Source of the DNA: Trochalopteron elliotii
Taxonomy: Eukaryota; Chordata; Aves; Passeriformes; Leiothrichidae
Assembly: GCA_024734555.1 (NCBI GenBank)
Contig: JANPWX010000336.1
Location: forward strand, 1-64,000
Length of the DNA stretch: 64,000 bases
Direction of reading: 5' to 3'
Shown here: one piece after another, positions 1-14,564 of the stretch
Layout: the number at the start of each line of letters is the position of its first letter
Position numbering within the stretch: position 1 is the stretch's first letter
Position numbers and translations under genes: made by a program
The notes under the pieces: generated by a model
Seen by the model: the letters and a program-made list of their open reading frames with translations, nothing else
Told to the model about the DNA's origin: nothing
Database searches by the model: none

Positions 1-1648
1 ATGAAAGGACTCTCAAAGACCCAGAGGTGCTACTTCTGTGTCTGTAGAGATGGAGAAGACACACTGCAGTAGGCCAGGAAACAGCCCACAAGTTACTCAT
101 CTCCCCTCCTATTGCATTATGGTGCTCAAGGAGTGGCCTTTTGCTTGAAATCATTGTTCCCTGGCTATGAATCACATTTTTTTCCACTCAAAGCACATCA
201 AAAACACTCTGAAACCATTAAACAGCATACAAATTCTAATGATATTGTGTAATTCCTTTGCAGCCACTAAATGAAAACAAAGAGCTCCTCTATCAGCCCA
301 CATGTCCTTCTGTTGCTGCTGCACTGGTGCACTATGAACATGTAGACAAAAAAAATCCCATCTGAAGAAAATAGGTGCCTGCCTTCACTCTGGGACACAA
401 TGCCAAACACTAAATACTGCAGCTGGAAAAATGGGCATGGGGTTTCAGAAAGGAATGTCACCAAAGATCTCCACCAGGAAGATGACTTGGTTCCAAACCA
501 ACATACCACCTAAGGAAAAGGAATGACTAAAATAATGTTTTTCCTTTTATTTCTCTGGTATTTATTTCTTGAGCTTCTGTAGCTCATCTGACCTACAGTA
601 TCATAAAGGCCAACTGCTTTTGGGTCTAAGAGTGTGCATGTATCTGATATTTAGGACAACACCAAACCACAGGCATCCTCACCCTTCACCAAAATACAAA
701 ATCTCACAGACCCTTAGACAAATACTCTTCATTTCCTTGTAAAGAAAAACCTGACTGGGGACAAGCTGGATATGAAAAGAAGGGCTCTGAGGGCAAGAGG
801 AGAAGATGGAATAATTTTTCTTTATTTGTTCAGAGGGAAATGCTCTCTGAGGTGATCTTCCTCTCCTTTTAAACTCCCTCTAAGTCTCGTGTTCAGCCAC
901 ATAAACTCTGAAGCATCTTCTTGCTCCTCTCAGTTGTGCTTATCTGACCCAACACACACCAGAGAACCTACATGAGGCTCACTGATGAAGAGTCAAGAGC
1001 CCTGCTCTAAAACCCCTCACTATCACACCACCACACACAGGTTTGGCTACTTTTGTGTGAGAATGACCTGAGGAACCCAATAAATTGATAGTTAGATTAC
1101 TAATGGTTTAGGAATGTCACTTTCCCACTGTCTAGGCAGTTCAATTTACAAAAACTAGTACATGAATTACACACATTGGAATTTTAGTAATAATTAATCC
1201 TTGACCTGTTCAAAGTGCTGTACAAACATTAACCATCTAATCCTCAGAATAAACATGCACTGCAAGTAACAAAAATCCCACCCTGAAAGCCCACAACACA
1301 AAAATGAATAACCAACCATCCCATCTGAAAAGGCAATCTCGCCTCTCCTGCAGAGAGAAAAACCAGTGATAAATACAATGTGCTGGGCCCCTGAAAGCCA
1401 CTAACAAAGTCACTAGAACAGATACAAAGGTTCCCAAATCACAGCCCTATACTGCTGCCTTTAAAGTACAATAGCTTTTAGCTCCTGATGTCTTTCCCAT
1501 TAAACTCTGCAGGTGATAGCCTGCACAGACACAAGAAGCATAGGGCACAAAAAAAAGAACAGCAACAAGGAACCAAATACGTAAATATTACAAGAAACAC
1601 TGTCAAAAGATGATTGGAAAAGCCCATTTATGAGCTTACAGACAATAC
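1..1648 (-). other. KANSL1L: KANSL1L intron 3 (partial)
   Basis: This is the sequence downstream of the exon 3 donor, running off the left edge. I read both strands for the next KANSL1L coding exon and saw no open stretch with a matching splice frame and no family similarity. Short open frames here have no recognisable content. The next exon must lie outside the window. Confidence 0.75.
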
Positions 1649-1790
1649 CTTGGTGGCACGTATTTGCCTGTGAAGGTCAGTTAGTTGTTGGATTTTGTAT
1701 TCTAGTTCTGAAATCTGGGCTTGAAGCCATGTCCAACGGCTGCCAATTCTAGCTCTGTCTGCAAGCCACTTCCATTCAGAAGTATAGCTG
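1649..1790 (-). CDS. KANSL1L: KANSL1L coding exon 3 ([19 protein letters not shown] block)
   Basis: On the minus strand this exon encodes a block starting near [17 protein letters not shown] and running through QAQISELE to HRQIRATK, the most conserved part of the KANSL1/KANSL1L family. It covers residues 363-410 of the protein. It joins in phase to exon 2, which leaves two bases of codon 363, and ends in phase 0 at a GTATTG donor. The acceptor is a tandem CAGCAG, so the exon may begin at 1790 or at 1787, a one-residue difference. The KANSL1 paralogue is a scaffold of the nuclear NSL complex, which contains the H4K16 acetyltransferase KAT8. A chromatin role for KANSL1L is inferred from that relationship. 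Confidence 0.93.
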
Positions 1791-4700
1791 CTGTGAAGAC
1801 AAAATGCTGGTTAGTCCAAAAATAAAGATAACCACATTTGCACAAGAACATTTTTGACAGCTGCTCTGCCTCATGTTGCAAGCATCTCAGTTGCTTTCAG
1901 AAGATATCTGATTATACCCATCCAGTTTCACATCAGCTTATTTCTGTAGCAACACAACTTGCCCAAACCAGTACAATCCAGGCTCGCTGGCTATTCCCAC
2001 ACTAAGCTAGTTTTTTGTTCTGGATTATAAAACTCAGAGCTGGATAAACTACCAAACCATATCAGTTAAGGCTGATCAGAGATGTGTAAAGAATTCCAGT
2101 AACTCCACCGGCAAGAATCCAAACTCTTACACTGCACTTCCTCCCACAAGCTTGCACAAATATTGTTTGCTAACAACTGGAATCTAATAAAACATCATCC
2201 GACAATGACCAGCTAGAGATCAGGTCACTGCCCAAAAAAACCCAAGTAGAGTAGTTTAAATTTCTTTTATTCAAGCTGTTTCATAAATATGTGTGTCAGT
2301 TTAGTTTAGTCAGATGACTCTTACTACTGTTTAAAATAGATGCTTTTTGCAATACAAAAAGATGTGCCTCCTGGTACTTGACATTGTGAACACCTTCATT
2401 TTATTATGCTAAATTCATCACTGGTATCAGCAAACATTACCCAACCTACATATTAAACAAATGAATGAGGAAACCATACCATGCAACAAACAATCTTAAT
2501 ATTCAGTAAATTTAAGCAACACAGACAAGACAATGCAGTATTTTAGTATGTAACTTCCACTGCTATCCTACCATTAACTGAGTTCATTTATTTACAAAAA
2601 GCAACTGGTGTTTTTTCCCCCCAGTGAAGCTGTCAAGTAGCTTGCCACAGCTAACTTAAAAAGATGTAAAAACAAAAATCAAACTTCTAGAAAAGAAGTG
2701 CTTTTCCTCAAGTTATTGGGATAATGACTGGATCTAGATCCTTGATGACACTGTAAGTTTTGCACATGCAGAATACATGATCTCCTGCTCCCCAGGCAAT
2801 GAAGAGCACTGAAGTATCACAAAAGACACAAGAAATAGCAGATGCCAATGAACTGGCATAGGAACATAACACAAATGCAATTGTTTCATGCAGAATTTTG
2901 TGTCAACTATCTCAACAACAAAGAGAGATTAATACAGCAGAAGATGCTAGATATGTCCTGGAATGAGTGAGGAATCACTAAATTTGAGAATCCTAAAATT
3001 TGCAGGCTAATATTATAAAACATAATAAAACTCAAAATTCCAGAACTTTCAGTCTAGTTTAGCTATCATAAATAGTGAAGACAGACACACTCTCTGGTAG
3101 GTCACCTCTAAAATACATAATCTTCTCCCTTTTTAACATAAATTATCCTCCACATAATTTACCACCAATTTAAACTCTCTCATACACAGAAAAAATGAAC
3201 ATATGAAATTATGGTGATTGAAACTTCCTATTGAAATACAAATTCTACGAGGAGGCAATGTGGATTACTATCAAAAAGAAACTCAAAGAACTCTGTAAAT
3301 ATATATGATAGTAAATTACTTGCATTTTTTATATTCTACTAGTAATTTTCTCCTAGGAAAAAAAGGCATATGAAGTCATCTTGTAAAAGTCTATTTTTCT
3401 GACCTCTTTATTTCTCTTTATCTTCCCATTATTACTAGCAAAGAGTAAAGAGTCCCAATTACTTATGCTTGAACCAGGTCTGACAAGAACTTCTCTGGGA
3501 TTGACAGCTTTTGCATGTTTGTGTTCCTGAAAGTCATAAAATACACTCTGCTGGAAAAGGGAGGGAATCTGAATTCCAAGCTTTTAATTAAATGTGTCCA
3601 CACAAGCGTGGTGGCTGGAATAGTTAAGGCTTGTCTCAGGACCCTGGTCTGGCAAAAAGCTAGTCCTAAGAAAGAACTGCTAAGTGAGTCTATAAAAATG
3701 CCTCAGTTAATAATTTTAACAAAAAAAAAAAGCTAAAGAGGAATAATGAGGATAACTGAGAAAAACCCAACAGGAGTACTGAGGTGTTTATTTCTGCTCC
3801 TTTCTCAAAAGGCAATTGAATAAATGAACAATGAAACCCCACAAACCAGGACATTGTAAAAAGAAAGCCAAGGTGAAAGGAAATAAATCACACAGACAGA
3901 TTCACCTCCCAGACTAGATGCAACAGTCTGGGCAGAAAGGTGAGCTACTCTCAAACAGACAGGAGGAGCAGGAAGCAAATGAGAAATAAAGGAATGTGCC
4001 CTGTACACAGCTGGGAAACAAAAAGCAGAATGGAAAGGGCCAGAATTGGTCTTATGCCACCTACACTGCATGAAATCAGTGTGGCATAAGGGAACCAATA
4101 TCAGACCACAGCTGTCAGCAGAAGGAATGTTAAATGTTGTAACCTCTGTGATATTACTGTCTCACACATAAACAAGAATCCTCTGCAAAGTTACATCACA
4201 AGTTATTTTTCAAAAACGGTTGCATTTTTTCCCCCTTAGACAGAGTAATTAATCTTCAATCAATTGCATTCACTGTTAAACATAAACATTTTTGCTTCAT
4301 TCTAAAACACTTTGCAAGTATTTCTTAAGGCTTTACATTCTATTATATAATTAAAATAACAGCATTTAATTACACTGTGTAAAAAGTGTCCTTAGGCCCC
4401 CTCTAAGGAAAGGTTTCCACCGAACTAAGCACAAACATTCTATGCTCAGGCCAAAGGAAGGAATTTTAGCTTCTCCACCTTGTTTTCCCAGGCTGCCCCA
4501 GCCCAGTGCCTGCTCAAAGACTTGGGCAGCTACACAGTGACATGGATCAAGGACTTGCTCCTGGTTAATTTTAATTTTAGGGGCAGCATGACTGAAGCAA
4601 GTTTAAGTCTAGATCCCTTTCCCAGTTTTGATGTGTTGCAGACAGGATAAGAGACAGAAGCATTGCTCAACTCTGTTCTCATCCCTGTCACTCATATTTG

Positions 4701-6057
4701 TTTGATCTTGCATTATTTCTAACTACCTTTTCCTCTAAGCCTATATCTCTACAAATCTTTTAGTGAAGCCTGTAACTCCTAAGGAAGATAAAATCACTAT
4801 GAGGCATCCTCACACTCCTGAAGTGAGCTGTTTGCATGCAAAGTAGTATGGTCGCTCAAGTGACAAATGATAACCTATTTCTGCAACAAAAAAAAACCCC
4901 AAACCACCCCTGAAACAAACCCCAAACCTGGGTAAATCTGCTCCTGGGATGCTAGATAGTAAAACTTAACATTCACTCAGTAAAGGAAGTTGTTTCAAGG
5001 TGGCTTCAGAGAATTCATTAATTCTACAAACCCAGAGAAGAAAAAAAACAAACCACCAAAAACCCAACCACAGTTACAAAAATAACCAGGCCTGTCACCA
5101 AAGGAGGAAGTCAGAAGCAGGTGCTAAAGTAGAAGCTCCTGCTCTTGTTTTCTGTTGGGAATGAGACAAGAAAAAAGACATTTCTGTCTGTCCCACTTCC
5201 TGTGTGCTCCTTTCACAAAGTATCTTTACTTTGGTTTCTGTGCTTTTGACTCTAAGATCATGCATCCTCCACAGGAATTCCAAATTCTTTCTTCTGCTAG
5301 CAACTCAGTATAAACCATGTCACACTGGTGAAGTTTCTCATGTTCAGTACTGCAGTACAAGAGAATAATAAATTTGCATCATAATGTTGAATTACTGCTC
5401 TTGCAATGACTTCAAATCTGCAGATGACCTCCTACATTCATCCAGGACTATTAGAATTGGAAGAGAACAGACAAGTACTGATTTTTTTAGCAATAAAACA
5501 TCTCATTTAAATTGCCCTAGGAAAACATGCTGGAATTGCATTAGGGGCAACTTGTTTCCATGCAAAATACCTGCCTGCATTTCTATTTTTGATTGGACTG
5601 CAGGTCAATCCTGCACAACTTACAAGAGAAGGAAAGAAAAGAAGTGCAGCAGAACAAACAAGGCACAACGAGCACAGACACAAATGCAAACAAAGTATGA
5701 TCAAAAACATAGCTGGGAGCAGAAATTCAGGCTGTACTAGGGCATCCCAAAGTATGAAAAGAGTTCATCTGGGGATCATCAGCAACAGCAGAGGCAGTAT
5801 AAGCATTTTATCAAACCTACTTGCTTCTGCTGAAACTGAAGAGGCAAATAAAGAGCACTAAGCACTGCTGGTACTGTTGCTGGAACTGAAGGAAGTTTCA
5901 GCCATGACCTGAGGACAGAATGCACTGATGAACCCCTTAGCACTCCCACCTTCCCTCAGAGAGAAACACCCAGAACAAACCATGTTTTTACATAACCAAA
6001 CCAACACTGCAGAACACAACAGGACTCTCAGAAGTATTTCCAGTGCCTTCATTGTGT

Positions 6058-6284
6058 TTTGGGTGAGATTTATGTTTTCCCAATAGTTAGGGGAAAGGTT
6101 TTTTACAGAGAGGGTGATAAAGGACTGGAATGGTCTGCCTGGAGAGGTGGTGGAGTCACCATCTCTGGATGTGTTTTAACAAAGACTGGATGTGGCACTC
6201 AGTGCCATGGTTTAGTTGAGGTGCGAGGGGTGGGTTGGACTGTACAGTCTTGAAGGTCTCTTTCAACATTGTGATTCTGTGATT
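6058..6284 (+). mobile_element. CR1 LINE, 3' end fragment
   Basis: The segment follows the conserved end of avian CR1: a stretch like GGTCTGCCTGGAGAGGTGG, then the GACTGGATGTGGCACTCAG block, a GGTTGGACT motif and an ATTCTGTGAT tail. Only about the last 230 bases are present, which is typical 5' truncation. It lies on the strand opposite to KANSL1L transcription. The left boundary is approximate. Confidence 0.88.
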
Positions 6285-9200
6285 AAGATCAGCTTGTACC
6301 AAAAAACAAATGCAGGCAACCTAGCTGAGCACAAAAGGGAGCTGCTAACCAAGACAAAACTGCTGTGCTACACACACTGCTGTTTGGGGTTTGTGCGTGG
6401 GTTTGGGGTTTTTTTGGTTGCAGGAGACACAAAGAAATGGAATTCAAACCTTAAAGGGGTATTTGATTTTTATAAGCAAACAAAACAATAAGCCTGAAAA
6501 CAGTTCATAAATGATGGAGAAACACAGTGGTGTTTAAAATGCACAAAACACACAGAACCTGGGACTGACACTAAGTGTCCAGGAAGGTTGGTTCAAGCAG
6601 CTATGAATGAGCACAGGAAAGAGTATTTTAGAGTGTGAAGCCTTGTGACCTTGGCAAGATTCTCCACAAGTTATCTTATATACTGAAAATTAAAAGTAAA
6701 CTAAAGCCTTCCACCTTTGTAATTCCCAGCAAGAACAAGTAACATGCCCTGCCATGACATGTCTGCAGGGACAATGACAGGATGCTTCCTGCTAAACAGG
6801 AAAGGAGAACGCTTGCAACAGACCCACATCAAAACTCAAAAAAAATCTGACAACCCATAACACAATCACCTTTCAAAAGGCTTTAAAAACACCAAAGTTT
6901 TCAAGAAACAACGCTCTTAAATGCACACAAGCCAGAGAGCAAGGCGCTCACATAGTGTGGGTGGGAAAAAAATTCCTCCAATTCCAAAATCCTTCATTAA
7001 ACATAGGAAGGGCAGCTGTTCCTGACATCCCCTCACACTTACATTTCTGCTCAGTCTCTCAACATTTCTGCTGTTTCTGCTAGGTGATGTTCCCTTTGGT
7101 TTAATCCACATTGTTCTGCCACTCAGTTTTCAGATGACACAGTCCTGAAGTGGCCTCTACCATCCCTGCTGGTTCATCTCCCCTCACTGGGAACTCCTGG
7201 GCTAACAGAGCCCTATTGCCAATCACACAGCAGTGAAGTATTTGGGAGCAAGAAGCAGCTCATAAAGCACAGAATGACTCTGCCCTCAGGATAAAGAGCT
7301 AATCACCCTCCTTAGTGGGAGTCACTGAAAACAGTGGCAGAAGTTTACTGTTTTTATGAAGGACTGATCTCCAGAAACTGAAAAGCAAAAATAAGTCAGA
7401 AGGTTCTCCAGTCTTGAAGTTCCATCCAGACATCACATGACTCACCATGAACTTCATGAAACATTGGGAAAAAAAATCACTCATCCCCCAATTCTCTTGG
7501 CAAGCTCACTCAGCTGTACAAAAATACAAAATACTCTCCACATGGCACTCTATCACAAAATGCTCCACTGCACACTAGTGTGGTGGGAGTCCCTCCAGGA
7601 CTGGAGCTGATAAGCTGTGAACTTCCTCTGCTGCCCCTAAGTTTTACACCAGCATTACACTCAGTCCTCTGACTACACATGGTAAAGCCCAAAAAGCAAC
7701 TGTCCTGAGTACAAGTATTTTCTTGCAAGCCACTAATGTGGGCCCAGGGCTTCTGATACCTTTGGTCAACGTGGTGGAGAAATTCAACACGTCCATTTTT
7801 CTTCTCTCTGCAGACACTGACAGTAAATAAGAGATTACCTACAAAGACTAGAAGATTATATCATATAAAATATTCAAATTAGGTGAATTCACATAAGCTT
7901 GTATTTTAGATAACCTTATCTAGATTTTAGTCATGAGATAACAGTGTGTGCCCACTCCCAACCAAAACCACCAACACTTGTAATAGCTGAACAAATACGT
8001 CCAACTACTAAATGACCCGTAAATGCTTTCTCAAGGACTAATTCTTCCAGCACACCTACACAATGTTTGTTTTCAGAATGGACTAACTTCAGCTGCTGTT
8101 GAAGCATTAATTCCCCTGGATCAGTTAACTGTTAAACCCCTAATAACTACATAACTAAAAAAACCAGTGTGTGCTGTTTTATGAATGCAATCTCTTCTAT
8201 GCATTCCTGAGTGCAAAAAAGATTAAACTGTAATGATTGTGGTTGATCAACATTACACAAAAACCACTGTTTACTGTGGCAGTTCACTCTCAGCCTTTGC
8301 TCAGACTATCCAGGAGCCCTATGCTGCTGCTTTGGAATAACCAACACCACACCAAGCACTCCCCACCCCCTGACTCCTACTGCAAAAAAATCAATCAAGG
8401 GAATTTCTCTGGTGCTCAAAATTAGCCTGCAATCTCTCTGAAGATCTGCAGCCAGGTCATTCTTCTGGATCATTTGGTGATTAACAGGAATTTTTACCTG
8501 GCAGACATTTTTCTCTGAAACACTACCCAGCTTCCCAAAACATGGGTTATAGTTCTCCCTATCATCTACAGATGCCAACAATAGCTTATTACAATTTCTG
8601 GTTCCCATGCCTGGTCTCACCATCTCTGACACACTGAGGCCATTTAATATTTTCAGAATTGCATCCAATAATGCAGGTTAATACCAACACAAAATATACC
8701 TCTTATCTTTCCAAACCAAAAAACTGGATCCAGCTGAACATTCCTGCTACACCATCAGCCTGAGGAATTTATGCAGTAACACCTGAAATTATCAACCATA
8801 GCTGTGATTTTTCTCTTGAAGAGAAAATTCATGAGGGAAAAAAATTAAGTAGCAAGGAATTAAGTAGCAATGGAATCAAATTTTTACATCTTCCACAAAA
8901 CAAGAAGGGACAGTGGGAAGGATAGGAGAGGAAAATCAATATTCAGAGAAAAAAGGCTGTAGAAAAAAACTGCAAACAGGAAAAGGGAAAGTCTCTGTGC
9001 TCAGATACCCTAGCAAGGGAGAGATTTCATAAACATTTCACTGGTGCACTATTTATGCTCCCTCATCTGAGAAATCACATCTTCCAAACTGAAGAGATGC
9101 CACAGACAGTATCTGCCTGCTACAAGGTTCCTGCAAAGGATTACACTACTGCTGCTGTTTTATATTAGAAACTCAACTGCTTTACTTGCACTGAATTCTT

Positions 9201-9994
9201 AAGTCAATTTGGGGACAGAATAAATTAAAAATTCAGCTTCTTAAAGGATCTGTTAGAGTGTTGAATCTTTCAAATGTCTGGCTTCACAACCTGGTAGGTG
9301 CTCTTCACCTTCAGTTCTGTTTACATAATTCTTTAGAGCTGAGTTAATTATAAAAGGCCAAGTGGGTTAGTGAAGGTGGAGTCAGTCAGAACATTAACTG
9401 CCCAGAAAGGAAAAACCTGCAAAAGGTAAACAAGCAGCAGCATTTCCTCTTAATAAAATACAAGAACTCCAAACATGCTGTAAATTGAGTATCTGCTCAA
9501 TGGCTTTTATTAAAACATTTTAATATTAATTTTTAAAGTTCTATTGTCTGCTCCAGCACCCCAACATGCTGTACATCAGTCCAATGTGAAGCAGAGAAGC
9601 AGGCAGTGCTAAAATGCAGGGAAAGAAACTTCAAGAACAGCAGGGCTGCCTAGAAATGAGCTTCTTTTCTTGCCTTTGAAATGGCACATCAATAGATCAA
9701 CAACAAAACACCAGGAACACAGACCTAGAAATTCTCTCCAAGTATTACACAACTGCCCTTCGAAAAGGAACCAAGTAGTGCCACATCTGTAGCCCATGCT
9801 CAACATAAAATAAGGCAGAACTTAAAAAATACATTCCTTTAAAGATTTGTGCAAATGGAACACTGTGACAGCACACAAGCAGCATATCAATGGTGTCCAG
9901 CCACTGAAGTTTATTCCAAAATTTGTATCTGTATTCTTACAAGGAAAAGATGGGCATGGTATTCATGTGAGCTCCAATTCCACCTTCTAAGTCA

Positions 9995-10016
9995 GTATAT
10001 ACACATGTGTATATAC
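9995..10016. repeat. 22-bp perfect palindrome (TATACACATGTGTATA core)
   Basis: The 22 bases read identically on both strands, centred on ACATGT, with alternating purine-pyrimidine composition. It could extrude a hairpin or simply be a degenerate TA/CA microsatellite. No function can be assigned. Confidence 0.8.
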
Positions 10017-12719
10017 ACTGTGTACATATGGCTGGAGGTTAAACCCTGCAATTCAGTCTGCAGGGACAAGGGCTGGGGAGTGTATTGAATGTGGGTTTGA
10101 ACAGTTTGGTATTTGGGTGTTTTGTAGGAGCCTGGGATTGAATTCCACTGAGTTTTTCTGCTGCTCAGTCTACCCCACGGGCTGGGAGGAAAGGGAGTTT
10201 ATAGTGCATGTATATTCAAACACAGACCTTCAGGTTTATTTGTTTTTCCAACACCAGGATCAGTAATTAGAAGTTTGATAACTGAAAATTGAACTGATTT
10301 AAATTCCCCAACAGAAAACTCCCCTTGACTCACAAGAGCTAGGCAAAGTGTGTGGATGAAAATAAAATAATTTACAGTCATTTCAGTAAAAAAAGAGCAC
10401 AGGTCAATATATTTAAATCCAACATCTAACATCACATTCCTAACCCATATTTAGCAGTATGAATGAAACCCTGTTACAGGAGAGCATTCCTATTTTGGGA
10501 AGTCTTTATGCACACTTTTTACTTCATGTGAAAAGGAAAGCACTTAAATTATTTCCTGTATCAGGGGTCCACGTATGCTGATTTTCAAAGGCACTGGGTG
10601 TATCCCTTTGAAGTAGAGTCTCACTAAATCAATGTTAGCTATAAACCAAAATAACACTGCCCTTGCTTCACATGCAGTTAAGACAGTTCGTTGTTGTTTA
10701 TAAACAAATCTTTTAATTAAAACAAACACATTTCACAGCTTAGTGAAAGACAAAAGCTAGCCATAAAACACTGATTAATCAGCACTTAACATCAAGCACC
10801 AAATTCTTCTAGTCTCCAATTTAATTAAGCATACAAGGTTATATATGTATACACATGTGCCAGCTTATTAGATTTGCTATTCTACTACACTATCTTGACT
10901 GTGTATTATAAAGTTATTAAGAAGAGCAATGCCAGATTTTTATTTAATATGAATTCAACACCCATCCAACATAAAAGATTCGAGATTCCCAGCTCCAAGT
11001 TTCCCTGGCAGGTTAAAACCTGTCAAACCTTCTGCCATTCACTAAAACCCTTCAGTCTGCCTTCAGCAGCTGCAAAAATATGAATGTAATTACAGGTTAG
11101 AAATCAGGATCCCCACTCACAAGAGCATTACTCTGGTATTGTGAGAACAAAGTCTTGCTAAACACCAAGTTTTTATTGTGGCAGGAGAAATCTCTCAAGC
11201 AAAACAGGAAATGCACGTGGGACCCTAAAGAAGCTATAAATTCATGTTATGGAAACCTGAAATAATACATGTATCCTTAGAGTTAAAACAGAAGGTAATG
11301 TAAAGCTATCTTCTCTTTGATTCTCCTCCCACATCCTAGTGATAGGAGCCAAGAATTGAGAAAATGGAATTCTTGAAAAAGCAACATATAAAACATTCTG
11401 AAATCAGAATATTATTTGAATGAATTTATACTTATTCAAAAGCTCTCATATTAATCTTCTATGCAAATAAGATATTTCCTGGACTTATAAATTAAAAAGG
11501 TCTTAAAACCAGGAAACAAGTGGGCGTTTGTGCCTAAGAGCAGCATTTTGTCCTGGCAGACTCTCTTCCTCCCCTTCCCAAACTTGTAATTCAGTTCTCA
11601 TATCAGATATGAAGTGAAATTACAGCTCAATGTGGAAAATTAGGACCTGACCTTGCAAAAACAAACAGCCTCCAAGACTTGCAATAAACCCTGTCCCTTT
11701 AGCAGTGCTGTGTATAGCCAAGCCTGCAGGACTGCATTGATGTTGCTCAGTCAGCCACAAGCAAAAATGCAAGGAAAAATGGAAAATAATCTAGAAAAAA
11801 CAGATTAGATCTGGAGATACTAGTCATAACATTTTCTTCCTTCCTGTATTTTCTCTGCCTTAACACTCCCCTCCCCATCTTCTCTTTCCAACTAGCAATC
11901 TAAAGGGGAAAAAATAAAGGAGAAAAAAAAAAAAAGAGAAAGATTTACTATCTCTTCAGATTCATTATACAAGTTTCCAGGCACAACAAACCCTGTGGGC
12001 ATGGAAAAATATAACAGTACGTCCTTGTGAGGCTTGAGGTTGCTGGAGGATAATCAGTAAAACATGTCTTTCAGAAATCAGAGGAAAAAGCATGAAAACA
12101 TTTCAGAGGGGAAATCTCACCAAATGATGCAAAAGGATTGTATTTGGCTGGGAAACTAGGAAAACAAGGCATGGGACTTGTCATGAGTAGAAAGAGCTAC
12201 TTATTTGGCAGAAAAATCTGTTGCAAGGAGTTTTTTTGTCTAATTGATTAGACACATGTATTACTGTTTGATGGAGTGAGCAGCTGTTTTTTCAAAGAAT
12301 CACAGTGATGCATCTTTTGATTCTGGAAGATCACACGTGTAGTGTCCATAGCAGAAAAACTCTGCAAAGGTTTAAAGGTTTCCCAAATGATCACCTGAGC
12401 ATCAGAGCTCTTTGTGGTACATTGTATTTCCAACTCCATCAGGAATAGACACAAAATACATCAGTAAGAAGGTGGAGTTGGCCTAGCAGGATACACACTG
12501 CTCCCAGAGTGGAGCTGTGTTGTTGAAAGTTGTTGAAAAACTTTTGAGCTCACATAATCATCCAATTCACCTTGTTTGAAACCCACGACTAATCTTTCAT
12601 CTTCATGAACCACCAAGTGTTGCCCTCAGTTTCTCTTGAAAATGCAAGTGTTCAAAATCTTGCAGTGCTGTTCTCACACAGCTTCAAGGAAACAATGTAG
12701 ACTTTTAGAAATTATCTTT

Positions 12720-12926
12720 TGTTTACATTTTCTCCTCTGGGAGGAGAAATGTGATGGACGGTGATGTTCACCATCCAGGATGAAGAGGTGGCAACCTGTG
12801 TAGCCAATCTCTTGACCTTTGTACAGATGTATAGAAGTAATGGAGTCAGATAATAAAGAGGAAGAGAAGCTTTCCCTTGACCTGCTGCATCTGTCTCGTT
12901 CCTCGGGTCACCCTGCACTGGACACA
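12720..12926 (+). mobile_element. Solo-LTR-like fragment of an avian endogenous retrovirus
   Basis: The segment has LTR architecture on the plus strand: a TGT start, a TATA-like stretch near 12820-12835, an AATAAA at about 12852, a segment resembling CTGCATCTGTCTCGTTCCTC that I associate with U5 of bird ERVK-type LTRs, and an ACACA end near 12926. No coding sequence flanks it, so it is a solitary LTR or a remnant. Boundaries are approximate and I could not find matching target-site duplications. It is antisense to KANSL1L. Confidence 0.6.
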
Positions 12927-14564
12927 ATAAAGATCAACAAGTTTCAGCTAAATTCAGCTGGTGAAATGTTGTCCATGTTGCATATCAAGTGTTAGTTATG
13001 AATCCCTAAAGGAATTACTCATGGTCAGCTTTGTGCTGCCTTCCTTGGGCACTGTGTCTGCTCTGGTTTCCAACACCTAACAGTGAGCCAGAGAGCAGCA
13101 CCTAAAAGCTGCCTTTGAGAAACTGCAGAGAAGGACTACCACATCTCCTGGATAGTGGAAATTTCCTATGCCCAAAAGATGGAATGTACTAAAATACACC
13201 AAAAACTACTGCTGGAAATGTGGTGCTGTGAAAACTGAGAGGTTAAAGACATTCATGAGCTGCCAGGAGCAGCAAAATAACAAAGGTCCTGAACACAGCC
13301 AACTGTTTTTTCATATTTCTTTTTAGTAGACACTCAAAAAACTAAAAGTATGTTTTGATTAAGCTCTTGAAACGAGATGAGTCTTTCCCATTACTCCAGG
13401 AACTAGAGAAGTTCAGTAAGTACTGTGAACTGCCTTCACCAGCAGACCAAGGATCTATCTTGTCTTGAGGACAGAACCTATGTAATGCAGGAACAACGGC
13501 TTAAATATCTTACAACATCTATTTGCAACTAAACAACAAAGGTATTGAAATAGATGGATAAAGACAATCTTACTTGAGCCACAAAGCATTGAGATACAGC
13601 TCAGAAGAGCTTATGTCAATACTCATTGGGGAAAACTCCTCAGGATAATGAGAATGAACAAGTTCAAAATGCTAAAAATAACTCCAGGTTTTTTAAACTA
13701 GCATGAGGAATTGGAGCTGGAATCAACTTCTCCCTCCTGATGGGAAACAGATTGTTCTCAGGTAAAAATGGTAACTGCAGATTCCTTCCTGCCTTGCACA
13801 TTGGATTGATACCTCCTCCCCCCACAAAAAGAATGAAAAACACCACAGGCACAACAATGATCACCAGCATGATTATACCCTCAAGTTAAATGCAATCAGT
13901 ATACTGAGATACGGGCAAAACCAAAATATTCTTTCTATTCATCACTACATTACTTGAACCTTATAGTATCTACAGTTAAGTATTATGAAGAGTATCACAG
14001 AGGAATTCAGAAAAAAAAGCCCTCACTATGAAAAATTAAACTTTTTACACAGGTGAGGAAATGAGTATTGTCTCACCTACACAATCCCATTGTTTCTGGA
14101 AAGCACTTATAGCCAATTCCCAAGAAGAGAAAGGCAATTCAATGCATGTAAATCCACTCAGCAGAAATAAAAATGGGTATTAACTCTGTTTCTTTTATCC
14201 AGAGGAAAGGCAATCCAGAGGGCCTTAAAGTGGCAAGGCTCAGGAAGCAGCAAATCTCACCAGATTTGAACTGGTGAATAACTGATTTACCTTTGTTACC
14301 CAGAGAAGAAGGGCAGCATTTTAGCCACAAAGGCAAATCTTAGGAAGGTTGGAGAGATGAAGAAAAATATTCTGAGCTGAAGATAACGATAAACCCAAGT
14401 AAGAGACAGCCTGTCCTCACTGCTGTGTTAATTCAAGCATTGCCTCAGCCCAAGCACACAGACAAGTGTTTTGCTTCAATCAGGCAGTACTTTAGCTCTG
14501 AGCTTGCTGGCCCAGCAGCACACCTCAAATGCCAGTGATTCTTTCCCTGCCAACGTAACAAGGC

